64,000 nt of DNA, taken from NCBI GenBank assembly GCA_003864495.1, contig PEDN01001366.1, positions 62,001-126,000 of the forward strand, written 5' to 3'. The notes beneath the pieces are model-generated. The model was not told where the DNA came from, made no database searches, and saw only the letters and a program-made list of their open reading frames with translations. The translations under genes and the position numbers were made by a program. Shown in pieces: positions 1 through 12,620 of this stretch. The stretch is from Nemopilema nomurai. Lineage: Eukaryota; Cnidaria; Scyphozoa; Rhizostomeae; Rhizostomatidae. How positions within the stretch are numbered: the stretch's first letter is position 1; every line of letters begins with the position of its first letter.

Positions 1-680
1 AATGTTTTCCGTGGCTTTTGTTTCCACAATCTACGGACCACTCACTTCCTTGCCCTACATGGTTTAACAGCTTGCCTCGTCCTACAAGTTCTTTATTCAA
101 GTCAATGTTTCTACTCTAATTTAGTAAGTGTGAGGTTGGAGCTGGAGTCGAGGGCTATTTATCTTCTGCGTCTCATGGAAAGCTTTTAGGCGTTGCCCAA
201 TTCATCGAAATTTTCTCACGATTATTTTAATAAACCTGCTTTGAACAAGGAAATAGATTGAATTTAGACATTCACTCGTGATGTTTTCTTTATCCAAGGT
301 ATGGTGGTAACCGGTTCTGAAGTTTTGAAATTTGTTCAGCATATGAAAATCACCAGCTGACCAAGGATGTTCTTAGTTTGGAACTCTAGATGCTATCTGT
401 GGTTTTCTTGTAAATAAATGTACCCGCAAAATATCTCCAAAATTTTCAGTAGCTGCTCACTTTAGAAAGCAGTCAGATTTTATCTTTTTATTTAAAGTTG
501 TTGATAAAAGATTTGGTATGTCATTTACGATTACCATAACTTCAAGCCCACATTTCGAAGTTTGTTTCTTCCATCATTGCTTAGTTTAATCGGCTTTCTA
601 ATTCCCACTGACACTGACAAGAAATGCCAAAGTACAGTCACCATATCTCCGACCCCTTGGGTGTTTAGTTGTTGAGCCCT
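1..680. other. Left edge, no gene recognised
   Basis: I see no open frame, exon or recognisable repeat here. It is ordinary AT-rich intergenic or intronic sequence left of the satellite array. Confidence 0.5.
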
Positions 681-1046
681 AAAGCAAGCTCCTCTTGTAA
701 AGCTATATACCTATCTTGACCAAAATGGACCTTACAAAATTGGCCTTTCGAAAATAATCATTTTTAAAACAAAAATTGTTCATTCCTAAATCTTCTTCCA
801 AACAATTGGAAATGCGCCGAAACTTTTAAATCAGCCAAAAAAAACATTTTTACAATTCAAAAATAGCCGTAAAAAAAGTCCATTTTAAGACAAAAATTGT
901 GCTTCTTAGTCCTGTTTCATATCACTTCCATCAATGTGTAAAGGCGTGTAATGTTAAATGAAGAAGAATAAGAATTTTTTCCCAAAAAAATTAGCCCTAA
1001 AATGACCATTTTTCCAAAAAAATGTTTTTCTTAATCTACTTCCAAA
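681..1046. repeat. Degenerate satellite edge (about two decayed monomers)
   Basis: Fragments of the satellite monomer are visible but diverged: AAAATGGACCTTACAAAATTGGCC near 722 echoes the monomer core, and a better-preserved stretch runs from about 985 (CCTAAAATGACCATTTTTCC) into the first good monomer. Decay at the edge with a homogeneous centre is the usual pattern of unequal exchange in tandem arrays. Confidence 0.6.
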
Positions 1047-4000
1047 TCAGTTCCAAATGGTTGTAGAGGCATCTAAAAAGATAAAACAGAAAGAATCAAC
1101 TTTTTTTCCACGAAAAAATATCGGCCTAAAAATGACCGTTTTTGGAAAAAAAAGCAAGGCTATAGCCTTACAAAAATGACCATTTTTCGGCCAAAAATTT
1201 TTTCTCTCAATTTTCTTCCAAATCACTTTCAAATGGTTGTAGAGGCATCTAAAAAGATAAAACAGAAAGAATCAGCTTTTTTTCCACGAAAATAAATCGG
1301 TCCAAAAATGACTGTTTTCGGGAAAAAAAGCAAGGCTATAGCCTTACAAAAATGACCATTTTTTGGCCAAAAATTTTTTCTCTCAAATTTCTTCCAAATC
1401 ACATTCAAATGGTTGTAGAGGCATCCAAAAAGATAAAACAGAAAGAATCAGCTTTTTCTCCACGAGAATAAATCGGTCCAAAAATGACTGTTTTCGGGCA
1501 AAAAAGCAAGGCTATAGCCTTACAAAAATGACCATTTTTCGGCCAAAATTTTTTCTCTAAATTTTCTTCCAAATCACTTCCAAATGGTTGTAGATGCATT
1601 TAAAATGATAAAACAGAAAGAATCAACTTTTTTTCCACGAAAAAATATCGGCCTAAAAATGACCGTTTTTGGAAAAAAAAGCAAGGCTATAGCCTTACAA
1701 AAATGACCATTTTTCGGCCAAAAATTTTTTCTCTCAATTTTCTTCCAAATCACTTCCAAATGGTTGTAGAGGCATCTAAAAAGATAAAACAGAAAGAATC
1801 AGCTTTTTTTCCACGAAAATAAATCGGTCCAAAAATGACTGTTTTCGGGAAAAAAAGCAAGGCTATAGCCTTACAAAAATGACCATTTTTTGGCCAAAAA
1901 TTTTTTCTCTCAAATTTCTTCCAAATCACATTCAAATGGTTGTAGAGGCATCCAAAAAGATAAAACAGAAAGAATCAGCTTTTTTTCCACGAAAATAAAT
2001 CGGTCCAAAAATGACTGTTTTCGGGCAAAAAAGCAAGGCTATAGCCTTACAAAAATGACCATTTTTCGGCCAAAAATTTTTTCTCTCAATTTTCTTCCAA
2101 ATCACTTCCAAATGGTTGTAGAGGCATCCAAAAGATAAAACAGAAAGAATCAGCTTTTTCTCCACGAAAAAAATATCGGCCTAAAAATGACCGTTTTTGG
2201 GCAAAAAAGCAAGGCTATAGCCTTACAAAAATGACCATTTTTCGGCCAAAAATTTTTTCTCTAAATTTTCTTCCAAATCACTTCCAAATGGTTGTAGAGG
2301 CATTTAAAATGATAAAACAGAAAGAATCAACTTTTTTCCACGAAAAAATATCGGCCTAAAAATGACCGTTTTTGGAAAAAAAGCAAGGCTATAGCCTTAC
2401 AAAAATGACCATTTTTCGGCCAAAAATTTTTTCTCTCAATTTTCTTCCAAATCACTTCCAAATGGTTGTAGAGGCATCTAAAAAGATGAAACAGAAAGAA
2501 TCAGCTTTTTTTCCACGAAAAAATATCGGCCTAAAAATGACCGTTTTTGGGCAAAAAAGCAAGGCTATAGCCTTACAAAAATGACCATTTTTCGGCCAAA
2601 AATTTTTTCTCTTAATTTTCTTCCAAATCACTTCCAAATGGTTGTAGAGGCATTTAAAATAATAAAACAGAAAGAATCAGCTTTTTTTCCACGAAAAAAT
2701 ATCGGCCTAAAAATGACCGTTTTTGGCAAAAAAGCAAGGCTATAGCCTTACAAAAATGACCATTTTTCGGCCAAAAATTTTTTTCTTAATTTTCTTCCAA
2801 ATCACTTCCAAATGGTTGTAGAGGCATTTAAAATATAAAACAGAAAGAATCAACTTTTTTTCCACGAAAAAATATCGGCCTAAAAATGACCGTTTTTGGA
2901 AAAAAAGCAAGGCTATAGCCTTACAAAAATGACCATTTTTCGGCCAAAAATTTTTTCTCTTAATTTTCTTCCAAATCACTTCAAATGGTTGTAGAGGCAT
3001 TTAAAATGATAAAACAGAAAGAATCAACTTTTTTTCCACGAAAAAATATCGGCCTAAAAATGACCGTTTTTGGAAAAAAGCAAGGCTATAGCCTTACAAA
3101 AATGACCATTTTTCGGCCAAAAATTTTTTCTCAATTTTCTTCCAAATCACTTCCAAATGGTTGTAGAGGCATTTAAAAAGATAAAACAGAAAGAATCACT
3201 TTTTTTCCACGAAAAAATATCGGCCTAAAAATTACTCTTTTTGGCAAAAAAGCAAGGCTATAGCCTTACAAAAATGACCATTTTTCGGCCAAAAATTTTT
3301 CTCTCAATTTTCTTCCAAATCACTTCCAAATGGTTGTAGAGGCATTTAAAATGATAAAACAGAAAGAATCAACTTTTTTTCCACGAAAAAATATCGGCCT
3401 AAAAATGACCGTTTTTGGAAAAAAAGCAAGGCTATAGCCTTACAAAAATGACCATTTTTCGGCCAAAAATTTTTTCTCTAATTTTCTTCCAAATCACTTC
3501 CAAATGGTTGTAGAGGCATTTAAAATAATAAAACAGAAAGAATCAACTTTTTTTCCACGAAAAAATATCGGCCTAAAAATGACCGTTTTTGGGCAAAAAA
3601 GCAAGGCTATAGCCTTACAAAAATGACCATTTTTCGGCCAAAAATTTTTTCTCTAATTTTCTTCCAAATCACTTCCAAATGGTTGTAGAGGCATTTAAAA
3701 AGATAAAACAGAAAGAATCAGCTTTTTTTCCACGAAAAAATATCGGCCTAAAAATGACCGTTTTTGGAAAAAAGCAAGGCTATAGCCTTACAAAAATGAC
3801 CATTTTTCGGCCAAAAATTTTTTCTGTTAATTTTCTTCCAAATCACTTCAAATGGTTGTAGAGGCATTTAAAATGATAAAACAGAAAGAATCACTTTTTT
3901 CCACGAAAAAATATCGGCCTAAAAATGACCGTTTTTGGCAAAAAAGCAAGGCTATAGCCTTACAAAAATGACCATTTTTCGGCCAAAAATTTTTTCTCTT

Positions 4001-7000
4001 AATTTTCTTCCAAATCACTTCCAAATGGTTGTAGAGGCATTTAAAATGATAAAACAGAAAGAATCAGCTTTTTTTCCACGAAAAAATATCGGCCTAAAAA
4101 TGACCGTTTTTGGAAAAAAGCAAGGCTATAGCCTTACAAAAATGACCATTTTTCGGCCAAAAATTTTTTCTCTAATTTTCTTCCAAATCACTTCCAAATG
4201 GTTGTAGAGGCATTTAAAATAATAAAACAGAAAGAATCAGCTTTTTTTCCACGAAAAAATATCGGCCTAAAAATGACCGTTTTTGGGCAAAAAAGCAAGG
4301 CTATAGCCTTACAAAAATGACCATTTTTCGGCCAAAAATTTTTTCTCTTAATTTTCTTCCAAATCACTTCCAAATGGTTGTAGAGGCATTTAAAATAAAA
4401 AAAGAAAGAATCACTTTTTTTCCACGAAAAAATATCGGCCTAAAAATGACCGTTTTTGGGAAAAAAAGCAAGGCTATAGCCTTACAAAAATGACCATTTT
4501 TCGGCCAAAAATTTTTTCTCTAATTTTCTTCCAAATCACTTCCAAATGGTTGTAGAGGCATTTAAAATGATAAAACAGAAAGAATCAGCTTTTTTTCCAC
4601 GAAAAAATATCGGCCTAAAAATGACCGTTTTTGGAAAAAAAGCAAGGCTATAGCCTTACAAAAATGACCATTTTTCGGCCAAAAATTTTTTCTCTTAATT
4701 TTCTTCCAAATCACTTCCAAATGGTTGTAGAGGCATTTAAAATGAAAACAGAAAGAATCAACTTTTTTTCCACGAAAAAATATCGGCCTAAAAATGACCG
4801 TTTTTGGGCAAAAAAGCAAGGCTATAGCCTTACAAAAATGACCATTTTTCGGCCAAAAATTTTTTCTCTCAATTTTCTTCCAAATCACTTCCAAATGGTT
4901 GTAGAGGCATTTAAAATGATAAAACAGAAAGAATCAACTTTTTTTCCACGAAAAAATATCGGCCTAAAAATGACCGTTTTTGGGAAAAAAGCAAGGCTAT
5001 AGCCTTACAAAAATGACCATTTTTCGGCCAAAAATTTTTTCTCTCAATTTTCTTCCAAATCACTTCCAAATGGTTGTAGAGACATTTGAAATGATAAATC
5101 AGAAAGAATCAGCTTTTTTTCCACGAAAAAATATCGGCCTAAAAATGACCGTTTTTGGAAAAAAAGCAAGGCTATAGCCTTACAAAAATGACCATTTTTC
5201 GGCCAAAAATTTTTTCTCAATTTTCTTCCAAATCACTTCCAAATGGTTGTAGAGCATTTAAAATGATAAACAGAAAGAATCAGCTTTTTTTCCACGAAAA
5301 AATATCGGCCTAAAAATGACCGTTTTTGGGAAAAAAGCAAGGCTATAGCCTTACAAAAATGACCATTTTTCGGCCAAAAATTTTTTCTCTAAATTTTCTT
5401 CCAAATCACTTCCAAATGGTTGTAGAGGCATTTAAAATGATAAAACAGAAAGAATCAGCTTTTTTTCCACGAAAAAATATCGGCCTAAAAATGACCGTTT
5501 TTGGCAAAAAAGCAAGGCTATAGCCTTACAAAAATGACCATTTTTCGGCCAAAAATTTTTTCTCAATTTTCTTCCAAATCACTTCCAAATGGTTGTAGAG
5601 GCATTTAAAATAATAAAACAGAAAGAATCAACTTTTTTTCCACGAAAAAATATCGGCCTAAAAATGACCGTTTTTGGGCAAAAAAGCAAGGCTATAGCCT
5701 TACAAAAATGACCATTTTTCGGCCAAAAATTTTTTCTCTTAATTTTCTTCCAAATCACTTCCAAATGGTTGTAGAGGCATTTAAAATGATAAAACAGAAA
5801 GAATCAACTTTTTTTCCACGAAAAAATATCGGCCTAAAAATGACCGTTTTTGGAAAAAAGCAAGGCTATAGCCTTACAAAAATGACCATTTTTCGGCCAA
5901 AAATTTTTTCTCTAATTTTCTTCCAAATCACTTCAAATGGTTGTAGAGCATTTAAAATGATAAACAGAAAGAATCACTTTTTTTCCACGAAAAAATATCG
6001 GCCTAAAAATGACCGTTTTTGGGAAAAAAGCAAGGCTATAGCCTTACAAAAATGACCATTTTTCGGCCAAAAATTTTTTCTCTAAATTTTCTTCCAAATC
6101 ACTTCCAAATGGTTGTAGAGGCATTTAAAATAATAAAACAGAAAGAATCAGCTTTTTTTCCACGAAAAAATATCGGCCTAAAAATGACCGTTTTCGGGCA
6201 AAAAAGCAAGGCTATAGCCTTACAAAAATGACCATTTTTCGGCCAAAAATTTTTTCTCTAATTTTCTTCCAAATCACTTCCAAATGGTTGTAGAGGCATT
6301 TAAAATGATAAAACAGAAAGAATCAATTTTTTTCCACGAAAAAATATCGGCCTAAAAATGACCGTTTTGGCAAAAAAGCAAGGCTATAGCCTTACAAAAA
6401 TGACCATTTTTCGGCCAAAAATTTTTTCTCTAAATTTTCTTCCAAATCACTTCCAAATGGTTGTAGAGGCATTTAAAATGATAAAATAGAAAGTATCAAC
6501 TTTTTTTCCACGAAAAAATATCGGCCTAAAAATGACCGTTTTTGGGAAAAAAGCAAGGCTATAGCCTTACAAAAATGACCATTTTTCGGCCAAAAATTTT
6601 TTCTCTAAATTTTCTTCCAAATCACTTCCAAATGGTTGTAGAGGCATTTAAAATGATAAAACAGAAAGAATCAGCTTTTTTTCCACGAAAAAATATCGGC
6701 CTAAAAATGACCGTTTTTGGGCAAAAAAGCAAGGCTATAGCCTTACAAAAATGACCATTTTTCGGCCAAAAATTTTTTCTCAATTTTCTTCCAAATCACT
6801 TCCAAATGGTTGTAGAGGCATTTAAAATGATAAAACAGAAAGAATCAATTTTTTTCCACGAAAAAATATCGGCCTAAAAATGACCGTTTTGGGCAAAAAA
6901 GCAAGGCTATAGCCTTACAAAAATGACCATTTTTCGGCCAAAAATTTTTTCTCTAATTTTCTTCCAAATCACTTCCAAATGGTTGTAGAGGCATTTAAAA

Positions 7001-7735
7001 TGATAAAACAGAAAGAATCAACTTTTTTTCCACGAAAAAATATCGGCCTAAAAATGACCGTTTTTGGGCAAAAAAGCAAGGCTATAGCCTTACAAAAATG
7101 ACCATTTTTCGGCCAAAAATTTTTTCTCTAATTTTCTTCCAAATCACTTCCAAATGGTTGTAGAGGCATTTAAAATGATAAAACAGAAAGAATCAACTTT
7201 TTTTCCACGAAAAAATATCGGCCTAAAAATGACCCTTTTTCGGAAAAAAAGCAAGGCTATAGCCTTACAAAAATGACCGTTTTTCGGCCAAAAATTTTTT
7301 CTCTCAATTTTCTTCCAAATCACTTCCAAATGGTTGTAGAGACATTTGAAATGATAAACAGAAAGAATCAGCTTTTTTTCCACGAAAAATATCGGCCTAA
7401 AAATGACCGTTTTTGGAAAAAAAGCAAGGCTATAGCCTTACAAAAATGACCGTTTTTCAGCCAAAATTTTTCCTCTCAATTTCCTTCCAAATCACTTTCA
7501 AGTGGTTGTAGATGCATTTAAAATGATAAAACAGAAAGAATCAGCTTTTTTTCCACGAAAATAAATCGGTCCAAAAATGACTGTTTTGGGCAAAAAAGCA
7601 AGGCTATAGCCTTACAAAAATGACCATTTTTCGGCCAAAAATTTTTTCTCTTAATTTTCTTCCAAATCACTTCCAAATGGTTGTAGAGGCATTTAAAATG
7701 ATAAAACAGCGGCAAAAAAGCAAGGCTATAGCTGT
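1047..7735. repeat. Satellite array, about 39 monomers of about 174 bp
   Basis: The landmark GCAAGGCTATAGCC recurs at 1153, 1329, 1506, 1680, 1857, 2032 and so on to 7597, with a truncated copy near 7713. That is 37 intervals averaging 174 bp. Each monomer holds a perfect 14-bp palindrome (AAGGCTATAGCCTT) flanked by two near-identical AAAAATGACC[G/A]TTTTT blocks, then CTTCCAAATCACTTCCAAATGG and GTTGTAGAGGCAT. Monomers differ mostly by single bases and short homopolymer changes. Because the period is close to a multiple of three and stop-poor, both strands show many 60-120 codon open frames. They repeat the same nonsense peptide and are not genes. Two monomer types exist, CGGCCTAAAAATGACCG (A) and CGGTCCAAAAATGACTG (B). 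Confidence 0.97.
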
Positions 7736-8724
7736 CCCCTGTCCGCAAAGCAGTACTGTTTTGTAGGTTTACAAATTTTAAGCTAGACGTTATCAATAAA
7801 CGTTACCCGAAGCTTGCAAAAGAGACTTGATATTGCCAACGGTCATTTACGTCAAATCGAACAATCAAAACTATTCGATCAGTCGCGACTGATCATTGTG
7901 ACCTCCAACAGCGAGGTTATTCCCATTATTCGTTCCCAAATCGAGTTAGAGGAGATCATTCGAATAATCGTGCTATTCGAACTATTCGCTCGTAACCAAA
8001 TATTTACTTTGAACTAACCAAATAGTGAAGCAGTTAACCGAATACCGGTTATTCCACTTTCGATGGACAGCCCTAATTTTAACTGATAAGTCAGACAGGA
8101 TAAGAATTCTTTTTCAAAAGAAGTTTTGGCCTAAGAAAAATGACAAATTTTCGACGAAAAATGGTTTCCACTCCAACTGCATCCAACATATTCTTCGAAG
8201 CCTTTGGATTCGTCTTAACTGAAAAGTCAAACACATTTTTAAAGAGAGGATTTGTCGGAATGCAATGGGTTTCTCGACAAGAAGGCAAGGTGGCCCATTA
8301 TAGCCTTCCCAAGATTACCCTGATGACCTTAAAGGCATTCCAAATCCTATCCGGGCAAAAGCAGTGATGGGATGTCTTTCGATAAGAATAATGCTAGAGT
8401 GGTTGCTCATAACTTCATTAAAAAATGTAATTAAAACTGTGTTCCCCTCAGGTTCGTTTTCAACAGCTGTAATAATCAAATTTATCCAATATAGAGGAAT
8501 AAAAACACTTTGACAGTACAAATAACAACATTCTCTGGCAAAAGTTTGGTTAACCTCTGAACTTTGTTCCTGAAAATTGTGGTTGATGAATTAGTCCAAT
8601 TCCAAAAATCTGTTCTAATTTAATAGCACAATAATTGGTTGTGTATACATTTTTTTCATTTCATCTCGTTATATTGCTCCTTCTAGTTTATTTTATCATC
8701 TCATGAGCTCTATGGGCAGTAACC
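7736..8724. other. 3' flank of copy 1, no gene
   Basis: Open frames at 7814-8017, 8025-8222 and 8140-8367 have no recognisable product. Their counterparts in copy 2 are interrupted by an inserted element and indels, so they are not maintained as proteins. A minus-strand polyadenylation signal (TTTATT on the plus strand) lies at 8687-8692, just past the enzyme gene's stop. Confidence 0.6.
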
Positions 8725-11700
8725 TTAATGAGATTCTTCATGATCTGCTTTACTTCTTTGAAGAAACTTGGCAGCTAGCTCAGGGTTCTCTTCAACCCAC
8801 TTTTCAGCAGTGTTTTTTTCAAGCCAATCGCTATCTTTCACAAGCTTCTGAAAATCAACAACAAGGTCATCGAGGCTTCCTTGTGTTCCATCTTTGACGA
8901 CATTCTGTAAAACCTTCTTGATCCTTTGTATTCCAGGAACAAGTTCATCTTCCTTGGAACTAAAGAGGATTCTAAACCAGCCTGACTCTTTGGATTGAAA
9001 CGCCACACCAGGACAAATATAAATACCGTTATCCAGAAATGTGTATAGAAGCTTCATTTCACCTTCTCGGGACAATGGCCTAACGTAGTCCTTCAGGTTC
9101 ACCCAAACATACAAACCAGCCACTGATGGGTGGATTTGAACTCCGATTGACCCAAGCTCTTTTGAAACATAGGATTTCGCAGCCAGCAGTCTGCTACGGT
9201 TAGTTGCCAAGTAGACATTATCCACCCAATCAACATCATCAATGATTGACTGCAGTATGAACTGTGTTGGTGTGGAAACACTTTGGAAGTAGGCATTGGC
9301 GTGGAGGACCTTTTCAACTTCCGCGTTCACTGTATGAACCAGCCCACATCTGAACCCCGAAACCGCAAAGTCCTTACTGAAGCCCCATACAGTATGAAGC
9401 AACTTTGGGTCAATCACCCCTTGGATACTCAGACCTGATGCGAAAGGGACGTCCTTATCATACACAGATAAGAAATATATCTCATCAAGTATGACATGAA
9501 TGTTATGTCTGCTTGCAAACTTGAGGTAGCTTTCCACTTGGTCCTTCGTGTAAATGTAACCCATGGGGTTGTTAGGGTTAAAAAGAAATAAACCACAGAC
9601 TTTGTGACCCTCTGACTGGGCTCTAGATAGCGCTTCTTCAAGTCTTCCGACTGACAGCTCGAGTGGTACTGTCTCCCCAAAGTCTTCTCTCACCTCACTG
9701 GTAAGATCAACCGAGTATAAAACGCACCCCATTCGATAAGCCATTTCAATCTTGAATGCACCATAATACGGGGCGGGAACCAACAGACAATCACCGTCAT
9801 CACAAACCGCAAATCCTAAAACATGTTTTCATTTGATTATCATACCATAACTGAGATTGATTTAATTATTCATAAGGGATAATAAATTTAACTTAACTTG
9901 CTTTCAAATTAGGCAGGAAATCCGTAGCACTGTTACTTTTTCGTAAGACATCAAGCTTCCAAGTAGCGAGGGACATTTTCACGTAGAGAGAGAAGGTCTA
10001 AGAACCTTATAAATTATACATCGTAGAAATCTGAGCTCCTCAATCTTCCCAGAAATATTTACCAGGGACATTAAGCAATAAGCCTTGAAAAAAGCAATGC
10101 GTCTCTCAACAGGTCTTGTCAAGTGCCTTGCACTTTGACTGAACCTGTCCATTCTAACGTTAGATGTCCAAAATTAGCAGCTGCACACGGAAGTCTTTAG
10201 GTGCAGCGATAAATAAATTAAATGTTGCCATAAACATTTCTCTGTGTGAACCCACAATCGTCATACAAACAGGTTGGGTAAGTGAAACAAAAATTGACCA
10301 AGATGGAATCTCAGTGTCACTTTTATAGGTATACGTGTTAATAAACTTCACGGCCCACAACAGGAATCGAGAGTGAAGGGCTAGGCAACGGCTAACGAAA
10401 GTAAGGGCAGAGCCTTTTTTCACCGTAAAAGCTCTAATAACCTCCTTTAAGCCCCACCCTATAAAGCCCCTTGGATCCAGCAAAAGTTCGAAATAAGTCC
10501 CCCCTCGTTAGCCAGAGGTGTCAAATCTCTAATTTCAAATGAGTAAGAGTCCTGACTTTCTTCTTCAGTTGTTCTTTCCTGGCAGCCTTCCCGATTGTCA
10601 CAAGGCAGTGTAGAATCTGTTAGTAGCGCATTTTGGGAATATTTGCATTTTTTTAGCCAAAAATTGCTTAAAAAGCTGTCTATAGTTCTTTAACTTTGAG
10701 TTTTAAACAAGGGAACCCTCTAAGGCTGAAGAAAATGAATTATACACCCCTTGGGCTAAAAAGAGCTTTACGGTGCAAGAGGGCCACTAACTAACACTGT
10801 GACTCACTAGAACAATTTTTCGTGAAATATAAGGAATAATTTGGTAAAACTATAAGAATTTCAAATCAAAACAAAAACTAAACACAGCAGAAGAATAAAT
10901 AGTCAATAGTAAATAGTCAGCAAGGATGGATTTAAGAAGCAATGGTTTTTAACTTTAAGGTAAAGAAGATCAAAAGCAGTGGCATAGTCAGGGTTGGAAG
11001 ATTGGATGGGCAAAGAAGAGTAAAAGTTTGCTGATCAAACTTTTAAAAATTTGGGAAAACACCCAGTTTTGAAATGCGTTTGAAAAAGCTTTGGTTTTTT
11101 CTTTGTAGCAATGTTTGGCTAATAAAGCGTTGTGCTAAAGTCGTATGCAGCTTTTTGTCACTAACCCCTGCAACTGTCTTTTTTTTTCTCAAATCCTCTA
11201 ACCGGGGTATCAGAACCTCAGAAAGTCAAAGGATGAAGAACAGGGGAAAGGAATTGCGAAGGGAAATAGAAACAAACTATGTAGTGATATTCTGTTCACA
11301 GTTCAATCAACCAAGTCAGTGCATTTGTGGTTTTAATTCTAATTCAATGAGGGGTGTCTAGGCAATGCTGGGAATAAAATGGTATCACTTGACCACCTGA
11401 TCCAACATTGTTGGATCTGCGCAACGTGTAAGTTACAACATTCATGTAAACGATCAGTCTATACTTTAGCCTCTCCCTTGAAAATGATGCGGGCGAAGAC
11501 AAGAATTCGCAAAGCAACGCGCGTCGAGCAAACTGAATTTTTATCAGCGTTCTGGAGGCAGAACCAAGTTCTTGGGATGTTACGGCCAGTCTATATAAAT
11601 ATCGGAAGGGAATAAAACAGAAGTTTGGAGAGTCTAGTGGATAAATTGAAACGTCTAATTGATAGCACCTATCTGCGCTCATCTTTGTGCCTACGAAGGT

Positions 11701-12319
11701 TTTTCCTTTCGTTTTGAAGTTCTCTTTTTTCGTTTTGACACCACGGCAATAACTAGAGCGCCTCCTGTGTCGCCACCATCGTAAAATGAAGAAAAATAAT
11801 ACTTAGTCGTCAGTTTTGACTCATTGTGTAAACGGGTACATCGATAAGCCAAAGATGACAAAAAAACCCGTCCGCAAAGTTCAGTAAAACTCCCTAAAAA
11901 ATGAACCATCAAGAACTAAAATACTCAAAAAATTCTGAGCAAGATTAGTAAAACAACTCACCAAGCATTTCAATGACAGATCCACAACCATTGAATACAT
12001 ACAAATTGTCTTTGTCGATAGGTTCCACTGGTTTCATGTACTTGTTAAGAAATGATGCAAGTGATTGCCTGAATGATGGCTGGCCTCTCATATCAGCATA
12101 CTTCATGTAGTAGCTAGGCATATCAGCAAGTGATATTTTGGAGAGCCTTTCAGTTAAAATGTCCAAGACAAGAGTATTTTCACTTGTACCCAAATTGATA
12201 ATACCACTGGGGTTTGATTCACTGTCAAAGAGGTTTGCTGTGGCCTTTTCAAAGCAATCCAAAAGAATGTTTTCTAGTTCAGTACTTTTGCGTCCTCTCT
12301 TAGATATTAGAGATGTCAT
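8725..12319 (-). CDS. ACC-synthase-like PLP-dependent aminotransferase, copy 1 (intact)
   Basis: Two coding exons, 12319-11962 and 9815-8725, join in phase (CTT G|GA) to give 482 residues. It is a fold-type I PLP enzyme of the 1-aminocyclopropane-1-carboxylate synthase-like (ACCS) family. Visible motifs are PAPYY at about 133-137, NPNNPMG at 199-205, DEIY at 230-233, the Schiff-base lysine K267 in GFSKDFAVSGFRCG, and the carboxylate-binding arginine R275. Length suits the family. The start is the ATG at 12319, 19 nt after a 3' splice site (about 12340), so at least one 5' noncoding exon lies upstream, with a donor near 12551. Animal ACCS-like proteins are not established ethylene-pathway enzymes, so the substrate is unknown. 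The strand before NPNNPMG reads VCGLFLF, whereas copy 2 has the more family-like VRGLILS. Confidence 0.9.
11362..11880. other. Copy-1-specific intron segment
   Basis: About 520 bp in the intron of copy 1 replaces about 130 bp at the equivalent place in copy 2. The shared sequence ends at GAGGGGTGTCT (11361 / 23155) and resumes at GTTCAGTAAAACTCCC (11879 / 23292). I see no clear terminal repeats or coding sequence, so this is either an insertion in copy 1 or a loss in copy 2. Confidence 0.5.
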
Positions 12320-12620
12320 GATTGCAGTAAATATTCACCTAAAAGATAAAACCAGTCTTCCATCAATTGAACAGCTATCAATTGAACAGCTATCTACCAG
12401 TGCATGTTATTGAAATTGTTAAGACATTAGCAGTAGAAACTTGTAAACTAATAGTACTTCTGATTTAATAAAATATTATGTTGCGTGGAATACAGACCAT
12501 TTTACGAGTAGATTTTCTTTAATGAAAATAAATTGATTAAAAAAAACTCACAACCAAGCCGATCTTTCTTGCTAAATCTAAGGTTGAGAAGGCCACAGTG
12601 GCATAAATTTTCCAGTAAAG

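Larger units (their letters stand above)
7700..12620. repeat. Segmental duplication, copy 1
   Basis: This segment matches about 18430-24085 in the same orientation. The match starts at the satellite exit (AAGGCTATAGCTGTCCCCTG) and covers the 3' flank, both coding exons, both ends of the intron and the upstream region to about GCCACAGTGGC. The intron middle is not shared: about 10500-11270 and 11362-11880 here differ from about 21960-23065 and 23156-23285 in copy 2. Exons look roughly 97-98% identical by eye. Confidence 0.9.

Noticed and set aside
1047..7735. CRISPR array
   Set aside because: The repeats are contiguous 174-bp monomers without unique spacers, in a eukaryotic genome.
1047..7796. 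Dozens of 60-123 codon open frames on both strands
   Set aside because: All are the same satellite monomer read in different phases. The peptides repeat every 174 bp and drift frame with homopolymer indels.
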